Notes: a model not told the origin generated them from the sequence alone. A stretch of 64,000 nucleotides of DNA from Qipengyuania gaetbuli (GCF_009827315.1 NZ_WTYF01000004.1:1178001-1242000), one strand, 5' to 3'. Positions 45,982 to 54,881 are shown, counted from the first letter of the stretch. A program made the numbers and translations.

Positions 45982-48413
45982 TCTGCCGCCAATGCGAGAT
46001 TGAGGTCGTCGTCATGCAGCAGATCGTTCGCCCCGCCCGGCCAGGCCTTGCCGGTGAGGGCCGGGAACCAGTCGGCAGGCGCATCGCCCATCGCTTCGCG
46101 CAGCAGGTCGAGGCGGCGGACCGAACTTTCGCGGCCCGAGAGCAGCGTCAGCACTTCGGGCGCACCCGACAGGTCGAGGCGGACCACCACGCTGGCATCC
46201 GGCTGGCGCACGAGGAAGCAGCGGCTGTGTGCCGGCAGCGTGCGGATGAGTGCGAGTTCGTGGCTCGTTAGACCGAAGCCGTCGCAATAATCCTCTGCCC
46301 GCGCGCGGCTGTTGGGCATGAAGACCATGGTCGCCGTCTGTTCGACCAGCGCGGTCGAGATACGGCTTTCCAGCGCGTCACGCGCCGACTGGGTGGCGAA
46401 GCCGACCAGCGCATTGCGTTTGCGCAGCGTCTTCAGCCAGTCGCGGATACGGGCGGCGAAAACCTCGTCGTCGAGCGCCTTCCAGCCCTCGTCGATGAGG
46501 ATCATCGTGGGCTTGCCGTCAAGGCGTTCCTCGATCCGGTGGAAGAGGTACATCATCGTCGGCGTGCGCAGCTTGGGGTTTTCCAGCAGCGCGGTCATGT
46601 CGAAACCCAGCACGCGCGCGGTGAGGTCCAGCTTGTCCTCCCGGTTGTCGAACAGCCAGGCGTTCTCGCCCTCTCCGATCCACGCCGAGAGACGGTCCGC
46701 CAGATCGCCCGGCTGTGGGCGCTTGCTGCCGGACAGCAGTTCGCGGAAGTGGCGCAGGCGGCGCAGCGAAGCGTCATTGGCATAAGCAGCGTCGACCGCA
46801 TGGGCGATCGTGGTGTCCTCTTCCGGCCCTTCGGCCTTGAGAAGGACACCCAGCCAGTCGCGCAGGAACGCCCTGTTGCCGGGCGTATCGGGCAGGGCCA
46901 GCGGGTTGAAGCCGGTCGGCTCCCCGCTGCGGATGCTGTCGTAACGCCCACCAATGCCGCGCACGAACAGTTCCGCGCCGCGATCCTTGTCGAACAGGAT
47001 CGTGCGCGGGCTGAACTTCTGCGCCTGCGCGGCGAGGAAATTCATCACCACGGTCTTGCCCGATCCGCTCGGCCCGATGACCGAGAAATTGCCGAGATCG
47101 CCGTGGTGGAAATTGAAGAAGAACGGCGTCGCGCTGGTGGTTTCCAGCAGCGTGACCGCGTCGCCCCAGTGATTGCCCTGCGCCTGCCCCAGGGCGAAAC
47201 CGTGGAGCGAACCGAAGCTGGCCATGTTGGCGCTGGAAATCAGCGCGCGGCGCACGAGATAACCCTCGTTGCCGGGGAACTGGCCCCAGAAAGCAGGCTC
47301 GAGATTGGTGTCCTCGCGCACCGCGATCGCGCCCGTGTCTGCCAGCGCGGCGGCGCAGGCGGCGGTCGCGTCATCGAGGCGGCCGAGGTCGCGTTCGCGC
47401 ACCATAACGGTCAGGTGATGATCGCCGAACCCGACCGCGCCGTTACCCAGCGCGTCGCGCGCGGCCATCATGTCGGCCCGTTCCGCCATCGCTTCCTCGT
47501 CCGCGGACTTCAGGCGGCGGATCGAGAGATCCATCCGCTCGCGCGCGGTCTGGCGTTCTGCCGGGGCGTAGCTTTCCGATACGACCATCTCGTAGGGAAG
47601 GCGCAGCAGGCCATCGAGCAGGCCCGGGCTGGTCGCTTCGGGATAGTCCTTGAGGCCTAGGATCGCACCGAAATCGGGCGAGCCCGACCCGCGCAGTTCC
47701 ATCGCGTCGAGGCCGAAGCTGACGCGGCGATAGGGCAGCATAAGGCCGATATCGACATCGTCCGAAGGCTTGCGCACGGGGCGCATCTCGCCGTTGTAGA
47801 GCGCCGAGAGCAATTCGAGCAGTTCCGAGTTCAAATTGCCCTGCGGCCCGACATATTCGCCCAGCGGCACCGCGCCATAGGCCTGCAGCGAAGCCACCAG
47901 GCCCTGCGAGGCAGCGCGCAGCGAGCGCAGGTCCTTGGGATCGGGTTCGAGCCCTTCCTTGTTACGCCGGGCTTTCTTCGAAATCTTCTCGACCCAGCCC
48001 GCCTTGCCGCGCGCGGGGCGGCGGATGAGCGTGATGAACTGGTCGTTCACGAACAGCTGTCCGGACCCGAGGCGCTCCTTCCAGCGCGCATCGATGTGTC
48101 GGCTGATCGGATCGGGGAACTGGGCGTCGAGTTCCACCGCGACGCGGCGGCGGATCACGTGATGATAGAGGACGAAGCGCGCATCGAGAGTCGAGCGCAG
48201 CATCACTTCGCGCGTGGCGGCATGGGCGTTTAGCGCCTCGCTATCCTCGGTCTCGAAAAGGAGGCCGGGGACCTGGATGGCGGTCATCACGCTGCCGTCG
48301 CGCAGCAGCAGCGTGTTCTCGTCGACGAGGCGTGCATAGGGCAGGCGGTCGCCCGCACGGGCTTCCTTGGCGCTCCACGAGGCCGGGCCGATCCATTTGT
48401 GATCACGCGGCAT
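45978..48413 (-). CDS. virB4: VirB4 type IV secretion ATPase
   Basis: An 811-residue ATPase essential for type IV pilus assembly and substrate transfer. The N-terminal CagE/TrbE-VirB4 domain (about 180-390) is followed by the AAA motor, with Walker A GPSGSGKT near 445 and Walker B TMILIDEGWKAL near 635. Length and domain order match VirB4 (789 in Agrobacterium). Its 5' end overlaps virB3 by 11 bp and its 3' end overlaps virB6 by 4. Confidence 0.96.
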   Translation of the reverse strand: MPRDHKWIGPASWSAKEARAGDRLPYARLVDENTLLLRDGSVMTAIQVPGLLFETEDSEALNAHAATREVMLRSTLDARFVLYHHVIRRRVAVELDAQFPDPISRHIDARWKERLGSGQLFVNDQFITLIRRPARGKAGWVEKISKKARRNKEGLEPDPKDLRSLRAASQGLVASLQAYGAVPLGEYVGPQGNLNSELLELLSALYNGEMRPVRKPSDDVDIGLMLPYRRVSFGLDAMELRGSGSPDFGAILGLKDYPEATSPGLLDGLLRLPYEMVVSESYAPAERQTARERMDLSIRRLKSADEEAMAERADMMAARDALGNGAVGFGDHHLTVMVRERDLGRLDDATAACAAALADTGAIAVREDTNLEPAFWGQFPGNEGYLVRRALISSANMASFGSLHGFALGQAQGNHWGDAVTLLETTSATPFFFNFHHGDLGNFSVIGPSGSGKTVVMNFLAAQAQKFSPRTILFDKDRGAELFVRGIGGRYDSIRSGEPTGFNPLALPDTPGNRAFLRDWLGVLLKAEGPEEDTTIAHAVDAAYANDASLRRLRHFRELLSGSKRPQPGDLADRLSAWIGEGENAWLFDNREDKLDLTARVLGFDMTALLENPKLRTPTMMYLFHRIEERLDGKPTMILIDEGWKALDDEVFAARIRDWLKTLRKRNALVGFATQSARDALESRISTALVEQTATMVFMPNSRARAEDYCDGFGLTSHELALIRTLPAHSRCFLVRQPDASVVVRLDLSGAPEVLTLLSGRESSVRRLDLLREAMGDAPADWFPALTGKAWPGGANDLLHDDDLNLALAAE

Positions 48414-48687
48414 AGCTGTTGCATCCCCAGCGCTTGTAATTCGGCACGCGCGGGCACTTCGACACCTTGGTGATCCACAGATCGAAGATGCGCGGTTCGC
48501 GCAGGCAGGCGAAATAGCCGACGCCGTGCATGACCACGAAGGTCAGCACCGCGAGCCAGCTGCCGGTGATCAGGAATGCCTCTGTTGTCACCACCCCGTT
48601 GATGATGAAGTAGTTGAACGTCACGCCCGCGAACATCTGTGGGCGGGTGAGCGCTCTGTGGACGGGATGGCGGACGAGCGCGGTCAT
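48403..48687 (-). CDS. virB3: VirB3 family inner-membrane protein
   Basis: A 94-residue small membrane protein, of VirB3/TrbD type. VRHPVHRALTRPQMFAGV at the N-terminus and two hydrophobic segments (about 18-36 and 39-56) are typical, ending in the RIFDLWITKVSKCP stretch. The ATG at 48687 follows the virB2 stop by one base. It is a separate gene and not fused to virB4, which it overlaps by 11 bp. Confidence 0.9.
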   Translation of the reverse strand: MTALVRHPVHRALTRPQMFAGVTFNYFIINGVVTTEAFLITGSWLAVLTFVVMHGVGYFACLREPRIFDLWITKVSKCPRVPNYKRWGCNSYAA

Positions 48688-48688
48688 G

Positions 48689-48988
48689 TCAGGCCGCGAC
48701 GCCCTGGATACCGGCGACGATCGATGCGGCACCGAACAGGATGAAGACACCGATGATGACGGTCGCACCGAAGCGCCAGTTGAGGCGACCGGTCAACATC
48801 ATGAAGCCGACGGCGGCCACGGCCATCACCGCAACTGCAGTGGCAACATTGCCGAGTAGCGTGCCCTGCAGCCAGCCGAGCGCATTAACGATCGGGCCGG
48901 AGCCGGCCGGATCGGCAGCCTGCGCCATGGCGGCGGTGGGGCTGAGAAGCAGGGCCAGTGCGGCCGCGCGGGTAACGATCGATTTCAA
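48689..48988 (-). CDS. virB2: VirB2/TrbC family major pilin
   Basis: A 99-residue prepilin. The signal peptide is about 1-23 (ending AAMAQA), leaving a mature pilin of about 76 residues with two hydrophobic helices (about 47-66 and 74-95) joined by the short polar loop TGRLNWR, the architecture of VirB2 pilins. It lies 6 bp after virB1 and 1 bp before virB3. Confidence 0.9.
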   Translation of the reverse strand: MKSIVTRAAALALLLSPTAAMAQAADPAGSGPIVNALGWLQGTLLGNVATAVAVMAVAAVGFMMLTGRLNWRFGATVIIGVFILFGAASIVAGIQGVAA

Positions 48989-48994
48989 GTCGGA

Positions 48995-49624
48995 CTACTC
49001 CCTTGAGTGATCGGCCAAGCGACCCATGATCGCGGCCACGTAATTCTGCGTTTCGCGGATGCGCGGAATGCCGTTCGCTCGCTCCACCCGGCCGGGGCCG
49101 GCATTGTAGGCGGCAAGCGCCTTTTCGAGGTCGCCGTCGAAGCGGTCGAGCTGTTCGCGAAGGTACCGCGCGCCGCCTTCCAGATTGGCGAAGGGATCGC
49201 GCGGGTCGACACCTAGGTCGCGCGCGGTGCCGGGCATCAACTGCGCCAGGCCCTGCGCCCCGACAGGGGAGACGGCATTGTGCCGCCAGCGGCTTTCCTG
49301 CCAAACCACGGCTTCGATTAGCGAGGGCGAGAGGTCGAAACGGGCAGCCAGTTCATTGACCTTGGCGCGGTAGGCATCGGGAACGCCTGCTGCATGGCGC
49401 GCGGTATCGCCGATAATATGGTCCGGAATTTCGACTTCCGCCGGGACTGCGGAAAGCTCGTTGGTTGTCGCGATTTCCGAAAGGTCAGCCGGCTGCGCGG
49501 CGCCAGCACCGGATATCCAGCGCGCGCCGTCCGCATCGATCTCCATGACATCCGCCTTCGCCGGGAAGGCGGCGGGCAGCGTACAGGCCAGTCCTGCAGC
49601 TATTGCCCAGTGTGTACGAATCAT
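48995..49624 (-). CDS. virB1: VirB1-like lytic transglycosylase
   Basis: A 209-residue periplasmic muramidase, expected to open peptidoglycan for the secretion machine. Signal peptide 1-24 (ending AAFPAKA), then the SLT domain at about 85-185 with the catalytic Glu110 in EAVVWQESRW, GAQGLAQLMPGTARDLGV, and ALAAYNAGPGRV. First gene of the virB operon, so its position as well as fold suits VirB1. Confidence 0.93.
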   Translation of the reverse strand: MIRTHWAIAAGLACTLPAAFPAKADVMEIDADGARWISGAGAAQPADLSEIATTNELSAVPAEVEIPDHIIGDTARHAAGVPDAYRAKVNELAARFDLSPSLIEAVVWQESRWRHNAVSPVGAQGLAQLMPGTARDLGVDPRDPFANLEGGARYLREQLDRFDGDLEKALAAYNAGPGRVERANGIPRIRETQNYVAAIMGRLADHSRE

Positions 49625-49682
49625 CGTCGAACACCCTCCGTGCGGCCCCTCTGCGGACCTTACATGACATCAAGGTGACAAG

Positions 49683-49711
49683 AAGCTGAATGCAGGGGAA
49701 ATCCTCAGCTT
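49683..49711. promoter_or_regulatory. inverted repeat upstream of virB1
   Basis: AAGCTGA, 15 nt, TCAGCTT is a perfect 7-bp inverted repeat 59 bp upstream of the virB1 ATG, in the region that should hold the operon promoter. It is a candidate operator; no T-tract follows on the minus strand. Confidence 0.35.
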
Positions 49712-49725
49712 TCGACGTAGCCGCA

Positions 49726-49764
49726 AAAGGAAACGGCCCGCCTCCCAGGTCGGAAAGCGGGCCG
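49726..49764 (-). terminator. terminator of the TPR-like gene
   Basis: CGGCCCGC and GCGGGCCG form a perfect 8-bp stem with a 15-nt loop, followed on the minus strand by TTTCCTTTT. It lies 22 bp past the stop at 49787 and separates that gene from the virB operon. Confidence 0.8.
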
Positions 49765-49786
49765 CAAAGGCTCGGTGTTTAACCTG

Positions 49787-50167
49787 TCAGCGGCTGGCGA
49801 GTGCCGCGTAATCCTTGAAGTCCTGCCCATCGACCATGGCCAGCCCCCGCCGTGCAAGGACGCGCGAGTCGACCCACTGGCCGCCCGCAGTCTCGAGCCG
49901 ATAGCGATCCCTTAGGGCAGCAGCCTCGGCAAACTTGGCGCGCGCCGCGTCTTCCTGGCCCAGGCGCGCAAGCGCGATGCCGTGATTGATCAGCCTCGCC
50001 GGATCGTCATTGGCAAGGTCGCTGTTCTCGATCGCGGCGAGCGCGGCGAGGTCATTGCCGGCGACCAGTTCCTCGTAGCCCACATCCATCGAAGGTGCGG
50101 GGCTCGCCACGACCTCGATCGGGCCCGAACCCATGACCATCAGCGTAGCGGCAGCGATGAGCGACAT
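49787..50167 (-). CDS. small secreted TPR-like protein
   Basis: A 126-residue protein with a hydrophobic signal-type N-terminus (1-22) and helical pairs resembling one or two tetratricopeptide repeats: YEELVAGNDLAALAAIENS (about 31-49) and INHGIALARLGQEDAARAKFAEAAALRD (about 59-86, written in parts as INHGIALARLG and AAALRD). I do not recognise a specific family. It is divergent from the lipoprotein gene, with a shared 240-bp control region, so it may be in the same regulon. Confidence 0.65.
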   Translation of the reverse strand: MSLIAAATLMVMGSGPIEVVASPAPSMDVGYEELVAGNDLAALAAIENSDLANDDPARLINHGIALARLGQEDAARAKFAEAAALRDRYRLETAGGQWVDSRVLARRGLAMVDGQDFKDYAALASR

Positions 50168-50220
50168 ATGATTTTTCTCCCAAGTTCTTTGATGAGAATA
50201 TGCGGGTTTGTTTTAGCGCC

Positions 50221-50330
50221 TGCAACAAAACCGTAACATTGTCACAAATCTGCAATGGAGGGCCTGAGCCGGATTTCCTGTTGAAACTGCAACAGAACGG
50301 TCACGAAGCATCACAAACTGTCACACGCCG
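50221..50330 (+). promoter_or_regulatory. repeated control elements upstream of the lipoprotein gene
   Basis: Two similar elements, 50221-50252 and 50288-50320, both begin TGCAACA(A/G)AAC and end TCACAAA(T)CTG. The second contains TCAC at 50301, 50311 and 50321, a 10-bp period as expected of a tandem-binding regulator. They lie between the divergent TPR-like and lipoprotein genes. A PhoB-like regulator is encoded at 54882-55556. Binding by it is inference. Confidence 0.45.
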
Positions 50331-50407
50331 CCCCTAGCCGGCGAATCGCGATCACGAATTCGCATTCGAGTTTTCCGATTCACCCGGTTTTTGAGGGGAC
50401 CGTATCC

Positions 50408-51982
50408 GTGACCAATTTTTACCGTTCGCTTGTTCTTGGCTGCTCCGCACTGGCGCTGAGCGCCTGCGGGGCCGACGAAATCGTTTCGCCCGGCACCGGC
50501 GGCAACATCACCATCAACAACCCGACGCCGACTCCCACGCCGACGCCGACGCCCACCCCGACAAGCTCGCTCGTCACCCCGGCCAACGGCTGCCCGACGA
50601 TCAGCGACCCGCAGGGCCTGACCGACAGCGGGACCATCACCGGCCCGACCGGCGAATACCGCGTCTGCACGCTGCCGGCGCGCTTCAACGCCAGCTCGAC
50701 CCTGCCCTACATCAAGGGCTTGCTCTATCGCATCAACGGCCGCGTCGATGTCGGCACCGATGGCGGTCCGGCTCCGGACGCCAGCGACGGCTTGTCGGAC
50801 ACCAATGTCGAACTGACCATCGAGCCGGGCGTGATCCTCTACGCATCGGGATCGAGCTTCCTCAACGTAAACCGCGGCAACACGATCGAAGCCAACGGCA
50901 CGGCCGAGCGCCCGATCGTCTTCACCAGCCGCGACAACGTCCTCGGCCTCAACGGCGGCAGCTCCTCGGGCCAGTGGGGCGGTGTCGTCCTGTCAGGCCG
51001 TGCACCGGTGACCGACTGTATCGCTTCGGGCGCGACCCCAGGTAGCGTGAACTGCGAGCGTCAGGTCGAGGGTGCCGCCGATCCGGCGATCTTCGGCGGC
51101 GCGACGCCGGGCGACAGCTCGGGCAGCATGAAGTTCGTCCAGATCCGCTATTCGGGCTTCGTCCTGTCGGGCGACAACGAACTGCAGTCGCTCACCACCG
51201 GCGGCATCGGTTCGGGCACGACGCTGGAGAACATCATGAGCTACAACAGCTCGGATGACGGCGTCGAATTCTTCGGCGGTCGCGTCAACGTGAAGCGCCT
51301 CGTCGTGGTCGGCGCGGAAGACGACAGCCTCGACACCGACACGGGCGTGAAGGCCAACATGCAGTACGTCATCGCCATCCAGCGCCCCGGCGCCGGCGAC
51401 ACGATCATCGAGGCCGATTCCGACAACGCCTTCAACGATTCAACCCCGCGTCAGGACACCCGCATCTCGAATGCGACCTTCGTCCACCAGAACGCCATCG
51501 ACCAGGTCGTGCGTATCCGCGGCTTTGCCGACTACCGCATTGCCAACTCGGTCATCTGGTCGCGCAACGACACGCGTTGCCTGCGCATCGACGGCCAGGA
51601 AGAACTGACCCGCGCCGCCAATGCCGCCATCGACGAAGCCGGCCCCGTCGCCTTCGACTCGCTGGTTCTCGACTGTGCCATGCCCTTCCGCGACAGCTCG
51701 GGCGCGACCGCAGCCGACATCAAGGCGGTGTTCGATGCCGGCACGAACAACAATTCGGCCTTCACCAACACGCTCTCGATGCTGTTCGTGAACGGGGCGA
51801 ACGAGAATGCCGTGCCGGTGTTCAACGTGACCGCCTGGTCTAGCTTCTTCGAGCTCCCGACCAACATCGGCGCCGCTTACCCGGGCAACAACAGCTGGGT
51901 GAACGGCTGGACCTGCAACTCGGCCACGGTGACCTTCGACAATGCCGTGACCGCCTGCACCAGCCTGCCGGTCTACAACTAA
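50408..51982 (+). CDS. outer-membrane-type lipoprotein with Pro-Thr linker and beta-helix-like domain
   Basis: A 524-residue exported lipoprotein. The lipobox LSAC places the lipidated Cys at residue 20; Ala-Asp-like +2 context is not present (Gly at +2), which is consistent with outer-membrane sorting. A PTPTPT spacer (about 39-53) leads to a large domain with right-handed beta-helix-like repeats (ANGTAERPIVFTSRDN, SGQWGGVVLSGRAPV, GDNELQSLTTGGIGSGTTLENI). Directly upstream of a TonB-dependent receptor, so it may present substrate to it. The substrate is unknown. Confidence 0.8.
   Translation: MTNFYRSLVLGCSALALSACGADEIVSPGTGGNITINNPTPTPTPTPTPTPTSSLVTPANGCPTISDPQGLTDSGTITGPTGEYRVCTLPARFNASSTLPYIKGLLYRINGRVDVGTDGGPAPDASDGLSDTNVELTIEPGVILYASGSSFLNVNRGNTIEANGTAERPIVFTSRDNVLGLNGGSSSGQWGGVVLSGRAPVTDCIASGATPGSVNCERQVEGAADPAIFGGATPGDSSGSMKFVQIRYSGFVLSGDNELQSLTTGGIGSGTTLENIMSYNSSDDGVEFFGGRVNVKRLVVVGAEDDSLDTDTGVKANMQYVIAIQRPGAGDTIIEADSDNAFNDSTPRQDTRISNATFVHQNAIDQVVRIRGFADYRIANSVIWSRNDTRCLRIDGQEELTRAANAAIDEAGPVAFDSLVLDCAMPFRDSSGATAADIKAVFDAGTNNNSAFTNTLSMLFVNGANENAVPVFNVTAWSSFFELPTNIGAAYPGNNSWVNGWTCNSATVTFDNAVTACTSLPVYN
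50522..50563 (+). repeat. Pro-Thr codon repeat tract
   Basis: Tandem CCGACG/CCCACG-type hexamers encode the PTPTPT linker of the lipoprotein. Such tracts can change length by slippage without breaking the frame. Confidence 0.6.
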
Positions 51983-52094
51983 TCGCCTTTGCGGGGCGGG
52001 AGCGGTGCATCGACGCATCGCTCCCGCCTTCAATCCAATCAGCGGGGGCACGTCTCCCGTAACGACACCGACCTAGTTCAAGGGGGTCATTCCA

Positions 52095-54809
52095 ATGTCC
52101 ACTGGCAAGCAGCTTGCAGGGCTGCTCCTGCTTACCACCGCCCTCACCTATCCCGCCGCCGCGATCGCGCAGAGCACCGGTGATGAGGATGAGGTTTTCG
52201 ACACCCAGCCGGCTGAAGAGGCCGCGGAAGAAGAGCAGGTCGAAGAACAGGCGCAGCCCGATATTTCCGTGCCGGGCGGCGCGATCATCGTGACCGGTCG
52301 CCGCCAGCGCGACGTCACGCGTTCGTCGAGCCAGGTCATCACCGTGCTCGACACCGAGAGCATCGCCCGCACTGGCGAAGGCGACATTGCAGGCGCATTG
52401 GGCCGCGTGACCGGCCTTTCGACACAGGGCAACGGTCTCGTTTACGTGCGCGGCCTCGGCGACCGCTATTCGCTGGCGCTGCTCAACGGCCTCCCGCTGC
52501 CCTCGCCCGAGCCGCTTAGCCGCGTGGTCCCGCTCGACATTTTCCCGACCAACGTGGTCGCATCGAGCCTCGTCCAGAAAACCTATTCGGCCAACTTCCC
52601 CGGTGAATTCGGCGGCGGCGTGATCAACCTCACGACCCGCGCCATCCCGACGGAAAGCTTCGTCACCATTTCCGGCTCGATCAGCGGCGACAGCGAGACC
52701 ACTTTCGGTCCCGGCTACAGCTATTACGGCGGCGCCTACGACTGGACCGGCTTCGACAATGGCCGCCGCGACATTTCCAACTATGCCGCGCTGCAGGGCT
52801 TCTTCGACAGCGGTGCGCGCATCGGCGATGACGATGTCGACCTGCGCGGCATCCTTGGCGACCTCAACGACCCGAACCTGATCCTGGTCCAGAAAATCGG
52901 CGACCTGCCGGTCAATTTCTCTGCCGGCCTCACCGCCGGCACGGCCGTGGACGTGTTTTCCGACGGCCAGTTCGGCGTCATCGCAACGGCATCGATCAGT
53001 AACAAATGGCGCAACCGCTTCATCACGCGGCAGACCGCCAACAATGCCGAACTGGAACTCGACAGCGACTTCCGGGAATTCGCGACCGACAACCGCATGC
53101 TCGTGAACGGACTGCTCGGTTTCGGGCTGGAAGTCGGGCAGCACCGTTTCCGCCTGACCAACCTCTTCATCCGCGATACGCTCAAGCGCGCATCGCTGGC
53201 GGAAGGGACCGACCTGCAGGATGACGATGACGAGCTGATCCAGGAGACCGGCTGGTACGAACGCCAGCTGTTCAACACGCAGGCCGTGGCCGAGCTGGAG
53301 TTCAACGATCTCTCGATCGACCTGCGCGCCGGCTATGCCCAGACACAGCGCGAGGCGCCGTTCGAATACCGCTTCGAATATGCCGACAACAAGAACCCGA
53401 ATGATCCGTTCGCCGGCATCTTCCTCAACACGCTCGACCCGCAGCGCGGCGGCGCACTAGTGGCCTTTTCGGACCTGACCGAGGACCTCTACTACGGCGG
53501 CATCGATGTCGGCTACGTGTTCACCAACTGGCTTTCGGCCACGGTCGGCTATGCCTATACGGACACCAGCCGCCTATCGAGCCGCCGCGAATTCGACATT
53601 CGCGCATCTACCACCTTCCCCACGGTCTTCGGCGCCTTCCGGCCCGACAATTTGCTGGGTGATGCGCTGCTCGACCTCGCGTTCGACCGCGAGGCGCAGG
53701 CAGCCGCAGGCCTCGAGCCCTACGAACTCAACATTTTCGAGACGACCCAGACCGACCCGGCCTTCCAGGCGGATCTGACGATCCACGGCGCCTATGCCAA
53801 GGCGACGCTGACCCCGATCGACGTGGTCTCGCTCGACCTCGGCGTGCGCTACGAGGATGCCGACCAGTCGGTCCGGGCAGTCGAGGTCTTCGCCGACCCG
53901 ATCGGTTCGACCAGCAGCACCGCGCTGGCCAACAGCTATTGGCTGCCGGGCGCGACGCTGACCTGGGAGATCACCGACGACCTGCAGTTCCGCGCCAGCG
54001 CGTCCAAGACCATTGCGCGCCCGCAGTTCCGCGAGCTCATTTTCCAGACGTATTTCGATCCGGAAACCAACCGCCAGTTCAACGGCAACCCGCGCCTGGT
54101 CGACAGCGAGCTGATCAACGCCGAAGCCCGCCTCGAATATTACTTCGATGCCGGCAGCAGGATCAGCGTCGCGGGCTTCTACAAGGACATCGAGAACCCG
54201 ATCGAGGTCTTCACCAGCTTCTCGGACAACGACATCATTTCCGGCTTTGCCAATGCGCCCAAGGCCCAGCTGTATGGTGGCGAACTCGAGATCCAGTGGA
54301 ACTACGATCTCTATGACCTTGGCGAATGGTTCGACACCAAACGCTTCGTGGCGATTGCGAACTATACCTACACCCAGTCAGAAATCAGCGTCGGGCCGGA
54401 CGATATCGCGCAGGTCTTCCCCTTCGCAGGCCAGCCGGCGACGAACTTCTTCGACGACGGGGTTCCGCTTACCGGTCAGTCCGACCACCTCGTGAACGTC
54501 CAGCTGGGCCTCGAGGACACGGAAACGCTGAGCCAGTTCACGGTGCTGCTGAAATATGCCAGCGAACGTGTGACCAGCCGCGGTGCAGGCCCGCTGCCCG
54601 ACATCATCGAGGAGCCGGGCTTCCAGCTCGACCTCGTGGCAAGGCAGGGTTTCGATCTCTTCGGCAGCGAGCTCGAACTCAAGCTTGAGGCGCGCAACCT
54701 CACCGGAACCGACCACCAGGAATTCCAGACCAATGGCACGAACCGCGTGGACGTGAACAGCTACACGGTCGGTCGCAGCGTCAGCCTCGGGGCTTCGCTG
54801 AAGTTCTGA
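52095..54809 (+). CDS. TonB-dependent receptor paired with lipoprotein
   Basis: A 904-residue outer-membrane receptor. Signal peptide 1-26 (ending AAAIAQ), an acidic Glu-rich stretch (about 28-52), TonB box AIIVTGRRQ near 63-71, plug (about 75-185, with YVRGLGDRYSLALLNGLPLPSPEP and FGGGVINLTTR), and barrel to the terminal VSLGASLKF. The plug is of the type seen in sphingomonad and Caulobacter receptors with outer-membrane lipoprotein partners. It lies 112 bp after the lipoprotein gene and ends with a terminator. Confidence 0.93.
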   Translation: MSTGKQLAGLLLLTTALTYPAAAIAQSTGDEDEVFDTQPAEEAAEEEQVEEQAQPDISVPGGAIIVTGRRQRDVTRSSSQVITVLDTESIARTGEGDIAGALGRVTGLSTQGNGLVYVRGLGDRYSLALLNGLPLPSPEPLSRVVPLDIFPTNVVASSLVQKTYSANFPGEFGGGVINLTTRAIPTESFVTISGSISGDSETTFGPGYSYYGGAYDWTGFDNGRRDISNYAALQGFFDSGARIGDDDVDLRGILGDLNDPNLILVQKIGDLPVNFSAGLTAGTAVDVFSDGQFGVIATASISNKWRNRFITRQTANNAELELDSDFREFATDNRMLVNGLLGFGLEVGQHRFRLTNLFIRDTLKRASLAEGTDLQDDDDELIQETGWYERQLFNTQAVAELEFNDLSIDLRAGYAQTQREAPFEYRFEYADNKNPNDPFAGIFLNTLDPQRGGALVAFSDLTEDLYYGGIDVGYVFTNWLSATVGYAYTDTSRLSSRREFDIRASTTFPTVFGAFRPDNLLGDALLDLAFDREAQAAAGLEPYELNIFETTQTDPAFQADLTIHGAYAKATLTPIDVVSLDLGVRYEDADQSVRAVEVFADPIGSTSSTALANSYWLPGATLTWEITDDLQFRASASKTIARPQFRELIFQTYFDPETNRQFNGNPRLVDSELINAEARLEYYFDAGSRISVAGFYKDIENPIEVFTSFSDNDIISGFANAPKAQLYGGELEIQWNYDLYDLGEWFDTKRFVAIANYTYTQSEISVGPDDIAQVFPFAGQPATNFFDDGVPLTGQSDHLVNVQLGLEDTETLSQFTVLLKYASERVTSRGAGPLPDIIEEPGFQLDLVARQGFDLFGSELELKLEARNLTGTDHQEFQTNGTNRVDVNSYTVGRSVSLGASLKF

Positions 54810-54830
54810 TCATCGTTCGCAAGCAAAATG

Positions 54831-54867
54831 AAAGGGCCGCCCCCACTCGGGAGCGGCCCTTTTTTTG
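54831..54867 (+). terminator. terminator after the TonB receptor gene
   Basis: AAAGGGCCGC and GCGGCCCTTT form a perfect 10-bp stem with a 12-nt loop, followed by TTTTT. It lies 21 bp past the receptor stop, and could also serve the convergent regulator gene. Confidence 0.9.
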
Positions 54868-54881
54868 TGCCTTCGAAGGTC

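Noticed and set aside
41853..49624. The virB locus as an integrative conjugative element.
   Set aside because: No relaxase, coupling protein, integrase, origin of transfer, flanking repeats or tRNA attachment site is seen, and base composition looks like the neighbours.
50343..50381. Two GANTC (CcrM) sites ahead of the lipoprotein gene as GcrA targets.
   Set aside because: Two such sites in 40 bp can occur by chance and no promoter element could be aligned with them.
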